Source: an uncultured Erysipelotrichaceae bacterium
GTDB lineage: Bacteria; Bacillota_I; Bacilli_A; Erysipelotrichales; Erysipelotrichaceae
Assembly: GCA_944326175.1 (NCBI GenBank)
Contig: CALVCY010000092.1
Coordinates: forward strand, 1-5,622
DNA length: 5,622 bases
Direction of reading: 5' to 3'
Shown here: positions 4,806 through 5,622 of the stretch, piece by piece
Position numbering within the stretch: the first letter of the stretch is position 1
How the letters are laid out: every line of letters starts with the position of its first letter
The notes under the pieces: generated by a model
The model's input: the letters and a program-made list of their open reading frames with translations, nothing else
What the model was told of the DNA's origin: nothing
Databases searched by the model: none
Translations under genes and position numbers: made by a program

Positions 4806-5622
4806 ATGTTAAACGCAGTAGGAATTGATGTATCAAAAGGTAAGAGCACCGTTGCAGTCCTGCAACCTGGCGGTGTTGTTGTTCGAAAACCGTTCGATGT
4901 TTATCACAACAAAGAAGATTTGCAAAATCTGGTAACCAGTATTCAGTCATTGGATGGAGATACAAGAGTTGTACTTGAATGTACTGGTCGATATCACTTA
5001 CCTATTGTAAATGTCTTACAAGATAGCGGCATTTACGTTTCCGCTGTGAATCCTCACCTAATCAAGCATTTCGGGAATAATACGATCCGAAAAGTCAAAA
5101 CAGATCCTGCCGACGCGAAGAAAATTGCTCGGTATACGCTTGACAACTGGACGGGGCTTAGAGAATATTCAGCTATGGACCAACAACGTGAAGCTTTAAA
5201 ATCAATGAATACCCAATTCAATTTTCTAGTGAAACAAAAGGTGGCGGCTAAAGCAAATCTGCTTTCTCTTTTGGACCTTACTTACCCTGGAGCAAATAAA
5301 CTGTTAACTTCACCTGAACGTGATGATGGCAGTCAGAAATGGGTGGATTTTGCCTATACCTTTTGGCATGTTGATTGTGTTCGCAAGCTTAACCGTCAAG
5401 CCTTTCACAAGCGTTATTACAACTTCTGTAAGCGTCATCACTATGAGTATCAGGAAGACAAAGTAAACCAGATGTATGATGCAGCGAAGCAACTCATTTC
5501 CCCTTGCGGAAAATCACCCGAATACAAACTGTTGATTCAATCAAGTATTAGCCAACTTAAGGTCATCTCAGAAAACGGAGAAATGCTTCGTAAAGCAATG
5601 GATGACCTCGCCTCTAAAATGC
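4806..5622 (+). CDS. IS110-family transposase (bridge-RNA-guided DEDD recombinase), N-terminal 272 codons
   Basis: The protein starts MLNAVGIDVSKGK, the hallmark opening of IS110 transposases. The RuvC-like DEDD acidic residues are all present: Asp8 (GIDVSK), Glu58 (LECTGRYH), Asp100 and Asp103 (TDPADAKK), spaced as in IS621. The following helical region (~115-270) is the linker, and the C-terminal Transposase_20 domain with the catalytic serine should begin near or beyond the window end, because the family is usually about 320-450 residues. No stop or frameshift is seen in the visible part. It acts as a recombinase that excises the element as a circle and inserts it at RNA-specified sites. 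The ATG is chosen for its strong Shine-Dalgarno and because the homology begins there. Translation may compete with folding of the upstream RNA, since the ribosome site lies inside the predicted donor-binding loop. Confidence 0.95.
   Translation, partial: MLNAVGIDVSKGKSTVAVLQPGGVVVRKPFDVYHNKEDLQNLVTSIQSLDGDTRVVLECTGRYHLPIVNVLQDSGIYVSAVNPHLIKHFGNNTIRKVKTDPADAKKIARYTLDNWTGLREYSAMDQQREALKSMNTQFNFLVKQKVAAKANLLSLLDLTYPGANKLLTSPERDDGSQKWVDFAYTFWHVDCVRKLNRQAFHKRYYNFCKRHHYEYQEDKVNQMYDAAKQLISPCGKSPEYKLLIQSSISQLKVISENGEMLRKAMDDLASKM

Larger units (their letters stand above)
4526..5622 (+). mobile_element. IS110-group insertion sequence, left end and 5' two-thirds (right end outside window)
   Basis: The element carries a DEDD-type transposase with a ~280-bp non-coding region on its 5' side, the arrangement of the IS110 group (IS1111-group elements have it on the 3' side). 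The left boundary is placed at the CT at 4526-4527: helicase protein homology ends at the Gly codon 4524-4526, and the T at 4527 would still fit the expected Lys codon. No terminal inverted repeats are expected for this group. The host palindrome TGGT-N3-ACCA, frequent to the left, is absent, which supports a foreign origin. The element is inserted antisense to the helicase. Its remaining transposase and right end should lie to the right of the window, followed by the missing 5' part of the helicase. Confidence 0.87.

Noticed and set aside
5310..5492. 60-codon minus-strand frame that looks like a small membrane protein
   Set aside because: Antisense to the transposase coding sequence, with no ribosome binding site.
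1..5622. CRISPR array, tRNA or rRNA genes
   Set aside because: No regularly spaced direct repeats and no cloverleaf or rRNA-like conserved stretches were seen on either strand.

Overview
The window looks like chromosomal DNA of a low-GC Gram-positive bacterium (Bacillota). The evidence is the AT-leaning composition, AGGAGG-type ribosome binding sites, TGA used as a stop, and protein families typical of that phylum. I cannot place it to genus; a relative of the Erysipelotrichia or Lactobacillales is a guess.

Layout. (1) Positions 1-974 hold the last codons of an upstream gene and, overlapping its stop by one base, an unrecognised 318-residue protein on the + strand. (2) Positions 1076-1535 are degraded. 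The first ~45 codons of a MazG-like house-cleaning NTP pyrophosphatase run into a 36-bp stem-loop, and an orphan 74-85 codon frame with no convincing start follows it. (3) Positions 1551-4526 carry a minus-strand operon: a helicase of the HKD nuclease/SSL2 helicase/DUF3427 type, followed by a MutT/NudG-like Nudix hydrolase whose Shine-Dalgarno overlaps the helicase stop codon. The helicase has lost its 5' end. (4) From 4526 to the window end lies an IS110-group insertion sequence in the opposite orientation: a ~280-bp non-coding left end and the first 272 codons of a DEDD transposase. The right end is outside the window.

The most interesting part is the IS110 left end. From the sequence I can draw a candidate bridge RNA (about 4544-4805) with a 5' stem-loop, a target-binding loop and a donor-binding loop. 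The 5' strand of the target loop matches the host DNA on the left of the insertion at 7 of 8 positions. The 3' strand is complementary to what the destroyed helicase codons (His-x-Lys-Gly of the HKD motif) should have been. A 7-nt stretch of the donor loop is the exact complement of the element's left terminus and is at the same time the transposase Shine-Dalgarno. This agrees with RNA-guided insertion at a CT core, exactly in the catalytic motif of the helicase.

A second, independent signal is a dispersed short palindrome, TGGT-N3-ACCA (often TGGTTNAACCA). It occurs 14 times in the 4.5 kb of host sequence, in every gene and in all reading frames of the helicase, and never with this spacing in the insertion sequence. 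It behaves like a genome-wide highly iterated palindrome of the host, and its absence marks the IS as foreign.

Taken together, a probable nucleotide-sanitation/HKD-helicase locus appears to be decaying: the helicase is broken by an IS110 element, the MazG-like gene is truncated, and the Nudix gene is intact but downstream of the break.
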